From the NCBI GenBank assembly GCA_958405565.1, contig CATYEN010000031.1, forward strand, positions 1-25,029: a DNA stretch of 25,029 bases. Reading direction: 5' to 3'. This document shows positions 22,156-25,029 of the stretch, piece after piece. The position numbers were made by a program, and so were the translations under genes. Position 1 is the stretch's first letter. Each line of letters starts with the position of its first letter. The notes under the pieces are model-generated. The model was not told where the DNA came from. It did not search any database and saw only the letters and a list, made by a program, of their open reading frames with translations. Origin of the DNA: an uncultured Collinsella sp. (GTDB lineage Bacteria > Actinomycetota > Coriobacteriia > Coriobacteriales > Coriobacteriaceae).

Positions 22156-23495
22156 TCGACCGCCGCGCCCAGCGCGATAGTTCAATATCAATCTTTCGCA
22201 TCATTGCCGTTGCCTGCGCCATTTGCGTGCTGGTGTACTTTATTTTTGCCCTGGTGACCGGTATCGAGCCGATCGCCACGGTGATTGCCTGCGCGCTGCT
22301 GTGCATCTTTCTGTGCATCTTTATCTTTTTGACGCTCAATCCCGATTCGGTGCGCTCCCAGTACACCGAGGAGACGCTCTCGGTGGCCTCGGCCATGCTC
22401 GAGGACATTAAGGGCGGTTTGACACAGGAATCGGCGCGTTTGGTGTGCCAGCGCATTTTGCCCGAGACGCGCGCCATGACGGTGGCCATCACCGACGAGG
22501 ACAACGTGCTTGCCTGCGCGGGCGAGTTTGAGGAAAAACTACTGCCAGATACTCCCATCCACACGCTTGCCACACGCTACGTTATCGAACATGGCATCGT
22601 GCAGTCGTTCAACCGTATGGTGGATGTTGTAGGCTCGGACGGCTCGCACAACCAAGTCCCCGCCGGCATTATCGCCCCCATCAAGGTGGGAGATCGTACC
22701 GTCGGCACGCTCAAGTTCTACTACAAGACCCCGCGCGCCGTCGACCGTACCCAGTACGCGCTTGCCTCGGGCTTTGCCGAGATCTTGTCCACGCAGCTCG
22801 CCATCCACGAGCTCGAGGTGCAAAAGGAACTCACAGCGCGCGCCGAGGTGCGTGCGCTGCAGGCGCAGATTAACCCGCACTTCCTGTTCAACACGCTGAA
22901 CACCATTGCATCGTTTACGCGCACCGACCCGCTGCGGGCCCGCGAACTGCTTCGTGAGTTCTCATCGTTCTATCGTGCCACGCTCGACAACTCGGGATCG
23001 CTTATTCCGGTCTCGCGCGAGGTCGCACAGACCAAGCGCTACCTTACCTTTGAGAAGGCCCGCTTTGGCGAGGACCGCGTGCTTGCGACGTTCGATGTGT
23101 CCGAGGACGTGGAAGATACGCTGGTGCCGGCGTTCGTGATCCAGCCGATTGTCGAGAACGCCGTGCGTCATGGTATGGGCGATGACGACGCCCTGAGGAT
23201 CGACGTGACCGTTCACCAAGACGGCGAGGATGCAATCTTGATTGCCGTGGCCGATAATGGCGTGGGCATGGATGAGGGTACCGCCGCCAGACTGTTTGAC
23301 GAGCGCTCTGCCCGTCCCGACGCCAGCTCTCCCCAGGGTGGCGGCGCCGGTGTGGCCATGCACAATATTTCGGAGCGCATCCATCGCTTTTTTGGGCCGC
23401 ACTCCTATACGCGTGTCGAATCGGCGCCGGGCAAGGGCACCAAAGTGCTTCTTCATCTTGATTTGTCAGAGAGCATCTTTGACATTCAAGAGTAA
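22152..23495 (+). CDS. LytS-like sensor histidine kinase, second copy
   Basis: A 447-residue kinase with two membrane helices (about 13-36 and 40-61), a GAF-like domain (about 75-195), the phosphoacceptor segment QINPHFLFN with His243, and an ATPase domain (VIQPIVENAVRHG, ADNGVGM, GGGAGVAMHNISERI). It is clearly paralogous to the kinase at 16240: the linker ALASGFAEILSTQLA recurs there as ALASGFADLISTQLA. The start overlaps the glycosyltransferase stop (ATGA) with GAGGGGG a few bases upstream. The partner regulator follows 72 bp later. The input signal is unknown; the sensor region differs more than the kinase core from the other copy, so a different ligand is likely. Confidence 0.92.
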   Translation: MIDRRAQRDSSISIFRIIAVACAICVLVYFIFALVTGIEPIATVIACALLCIFLCIFIFLTLNPDSVRSQYTEETLSVASAMLEDIKGGLTQESARLVCQRILPETRAMTVAITDEDNVLACAGEFEEKLLPDTPIHTLATRYVIEHGIVQSFNRMVDVVGSDGSHNQVPAGIIAPIKVGDRTVGTLKFYYKTPRAVDRTQYALASGFAEILSTQLAIHELEVQKELTARAEVRALQAQINPHFLFNTLNTIASFTRTDPLRARELLREFSSFYRATLDNSGSLIPVSREVAQTKRYLTFEKARFGEDRVLATFDVSEDVEDTLVPAFVIQPIVENAVRHGMGDDDALRIDVTVHQDGEDAILIAVADNGVGMDEGTAARLFDERSARPDASSPQGGGAGVAMHNISERIHRFFGPHSYTRVESAPGKGTKVLLHLDLSESIFDIQE

Positions 23496-23567
23496 AATAA
23501 AAGGCTACGGGCTCAACGTCATGCGACGGATGCCCGGCGTAGTTAGTTGACGAAAGGTTTTATCCCT

Positions 23568-24284
23568 ATGCTGCGTGCGATGATTGTGGATGATGAAGCG
23601 CCGGCTCGCTCGGAGCTTCGCTTCTTGCTCGAGCAAACGGGCAAGATCGGCACGATCACGGAGGCGTCGAGCGTCCGCTCCGCCATCGAGATGCTTATGG
23701 AAAGTCGCGTGGATGTCGTGTTTCTCGATATCTCGATGCCCGGTGCCTCGGGCCTGCAACTTGCCGAGGCGCTGCATAAGCTCAAAAATCCGCCGGCGAT
23801 CGTGTTTGTGACTGCGTATAGCGACCATGCGGTCGAGGCATTCGACGTCGATGCCGTCGATTATCTGATGAAGCCTGTCGAGGAAGCTCGCTTGGATCGC
23901 GCGATCGAGAAGGTTATGCAGCGCGCCAAGCCGGTCACGGACAGCAAGGTGACCATCGAGCGTATCCCGGTGGAAAAGGGCGGCCGCAAGGTGCTCATTC
24001 CCGTGGACGACATTCGCTTTATCATGGCCAAGGACGATTACTCCTGCATCTATACCGTCGATGATCGCTTTTTGTCGACGACCTCGCTGGCGCAGTTTGA
24101 GGCCAAGCTCTGCGACTTTGGCTTCTTCCGTGTTCACCGCCGCTATATCGTCAACCTGGCGTGCGTCACGGACGTTGAGACGGTGCCCTCGGGCGCCATC
24201 CAGCTGGGCATTACGGGCGTCGACGAACGCGTGCCGGTTTCGCGCCGCCGCGTCGTGCCGCTCAAGAAGGCTCTGAGTCTCTAG
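23568..24284 (+). CDS. LytTR-family response regulator, second copy
   Basis: A 238-residue regulator with receiver residues Asp8-Asp9, Asp54 (FLDISMPG), Thr82 and Lys102, then a LytTR domain with VLIPVDDIRFIMAKDDYS, FFRVHRRYIVNL and VPVSRRR. It pairs with the kinase upstream. The ATG at 23568 follows CGAAAGG about ten bases upstream; a TTG at 23547 precedes that site and is not credible. The transcript appears to end at the terminator at 24291. Confidence 0.93.
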   Translation: MLRAMIVDDEAPARSELRFLLEQTGKIGTITEASSVRSAIEMLMESRVDVVFLDISMPGASGLQLAEALHKLKNPPAIVFVTAYSDHAVEAFDVDAVDYLMKPVEEARLDRAIEKVMQRAKPVTDSKVTIERIPVEKGGRKVLIPVDDIRFIMAKDDYSCIYTVDDRFLSTTSLAQFEAKLCDFGFFRVHRRYIVNLACVTDVETVPSGAIQLGITGVDERVPVSRRRVVPLKKALSL

Positions 24285-24290
24285 CACACT

Positions 24291-24341
24291 GGCCCCGCAG
24301 CCCTGTAGACCCATCGTCTGCGGGGCCGTGGGGCCTTTTTT
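24291..24341 (+). terminator. Terminator after the second LytTR regulator
   Basis: GGCCCCGCAG and CTGCGGGGCC (24291-24300 and 24318-24327) form a perfect 10-bp stem. A second GGGGCC (24330-24335) directly before TTTTTT can compete for the same left arm. Either fold should terminate transcription. Confidence 0.75.
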
Positions 24342-24380
24342 GTATGTATCTGCCGAATCGTTTTTTGCGGAAGGGATCCC

Positions 24381-24848
24381 ATGAACAGTGCAAGCGCCAA
24401 GCGTATCGACATCATCTCGGACACCCACGGCTATTTATCGCCTGCGCTCTTGGATGAGCTTGAGGGCGCAGACCTGATCATCCACGCCGGCGACCTTACG
24501 TCAGAGATGGACTACGAGCACCTATGCACCATCGCCCCCGTGCGGGCCGTATTGGGCAACAACGATTACTACCGCGACTACGGCCCCGATGTAGACCGTC
24601 TTGCGCTCTTTACCTACGAAGGCCTCAAATTCGCCGTAGCCCACTACCGCGAAGACCTTCCGGTGGGATCCGTAGACGTAGCCATCAACGGCCACACCCA
24701 CGTAACCAAAGAAGCCCAAGTGGGCCGCTGCTTAGTCCTCAACCCGGGCAGCGCCAGCTACCCCAGAGGCACCCGAGGCCCCACCATGGCCAGAATGCTC
24801 GTTAAAGACGGCAAGATCATAAGTACCAAGTTTATTGACCTAGACTGA
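24381..24848 (+). CDS. YfcE/MJ0936-type metallophosphoesterase
   Basis: A compact 155-residue calcineurin-like phosphoesterase. Metal motifs in order: SDTHG (Asp14, His16), HAGD (Asp38), GNND (Asn60 or Asn61), VAHY (His88) and GHTH (His105, His107). Relatives hydrolyse phosphodiesters such as bis-p-nitrophenyl phosphate or cyclic nucleotides with Mn; a physiological substrate is rarely known. The fourth motif is plain AHY rather than the more usual HGH. GGAAGGGATCCC precedes the ATG at 24381. It follows the LytTR regulator after a terminator, so it is likely its own unit, closed by the terminator at 24856. Confidence 0.9.
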   Translation: MNSASAKRIDIISDTHGYLSPALLDELEGADLIIHAGDLTSEMDYEHLCTIAPVRAVLGNNDYYRDYGPDVDRLALFTYEGLKFAVAHYREDLPVGSVDVAINGHTHVTKEAQVGRCLVLNPGSASYPRGTRGPTMARMLVKDGKIISTKFIDLD

Positions 24849-24855
24849 CCGCAAC

Positions 24856-24890
24856 AAAAACGGGGGATGCACACCGCATCCCCCGTTTTT
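24856..24890. terminator. Perfect bidirectional terminator
   Basis: 15-bp perfect arms (24856-24870 and 24876-24890) with loop ACACC; the arms end in AAAAA and TTTTT, so it can stop transcription from both sides. It lies just after the phosphoesterase stop codon. Confidence 0.92.
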
Positions 24891-25029
24891 CTTTCAGCAA
24901 AAGGCAGAGTTTCAACAAGACCCTTAGACAACCCCGCCGAGGAGAACGGGGGCCTCGAGCCGCGGAAGCGGCGAGGAACAACAACAGCTTGAAGCATGTG
25001 ACGGCAGGGAGGGTCTCCGGGGCTGGGGG
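24891..25029. other. Right edge, no supported gene
   Basis: GC-rich stretch after the bidirectional terminator. No start with ribosome site and no family resemblance in any frame; a minus-strand frame running into the phosphoesterase gene is a shadow. Confidence 0.35.

Noticed and set aside
24758..24997. Minus-strand 79-codon frame at the right edge
   Set aside because: It crosses the bidirectional terminator and the end of the phosphoesterase gene and has no supporting features.

Overview
The window looks like a chromosomal segment of a high-GC, anaerobic, gut-type actinobacterium. Coriobacteriia, and a Collinsella-like genome in particular, is my best guess. It rests on the GC-rich coding sequence, the fermentative arginine deiminase genes, the strong AAGGAGG-type ribosome sites and the paralogous LytS/LytR-type two-component pairs. 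No 16S or other taxonomic marker is present, so this is inference. I see no tRNA, rRNA or CRISPR array.

Left part (1-3409): a minus-strand AAA ATPase with a DUF4143-type C-terminus, preceded by 34-bp tandem repeats that contain a palindrome. Next comes a two-gene minus-strand operon (DUF3830-like protein plus an unknown helical protein) with its own terminator, then about 0.5 kb of AT-rich DNA without a convincing gene.

Arginine region (3410-11592): this is the centre of the window. A solitary carbamate kinase gene (arcC copy 1) is followed on the opposite strand by a divergent arginine deiminase paralogue coupled to an XRE/S24-like regulator. Divergent from these, on the plus strand, runs a canonical arcD-arcA-arcB-arcC operon (YfcC-type antiporter, arginine deiminase, ornithine carbamoyltransferase, carbamate kinase). 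The route is arginine to citrulline plus ammonia, then ornithine plus carbamoyl phosphate, then ATP, with ornithine exchanged for arginine. The two arcC copies are identical over about 1,031 bp including the terminator, but diverged in the first 11 codons, so they form 7.1-kb-spaced direct repeats around the rest of the locus.

Middle (11593-18398): a 271-bp non-coding element with 30-bp perfect terminal inverted repeats and internal hairpin modules lies just after the arcC2 terminator. Its right end supplies the stop codon of a minus-strand membrane-anchored C39-like peptidase gene. Then follow an APC-family permease, a metal-dependent amidohydrolase of the imidazolonepropionase/Xaa-Arg dipeptidase type, and a LytS-like kinase with a LytTR response regulator. 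These four plausibly form an uptake, hydrolysis and sensing module.

Right part (18399-25029): a zinc-dependent phospholipase C-like protein, a UMF1-type MFS transporter, a family-2-like glycosyltransferase overlapping a second LytS-like kinase, a second LytTR regulator and a small YfcE-type metallophosphoesterase ending in a perfect bidirectional terminator.
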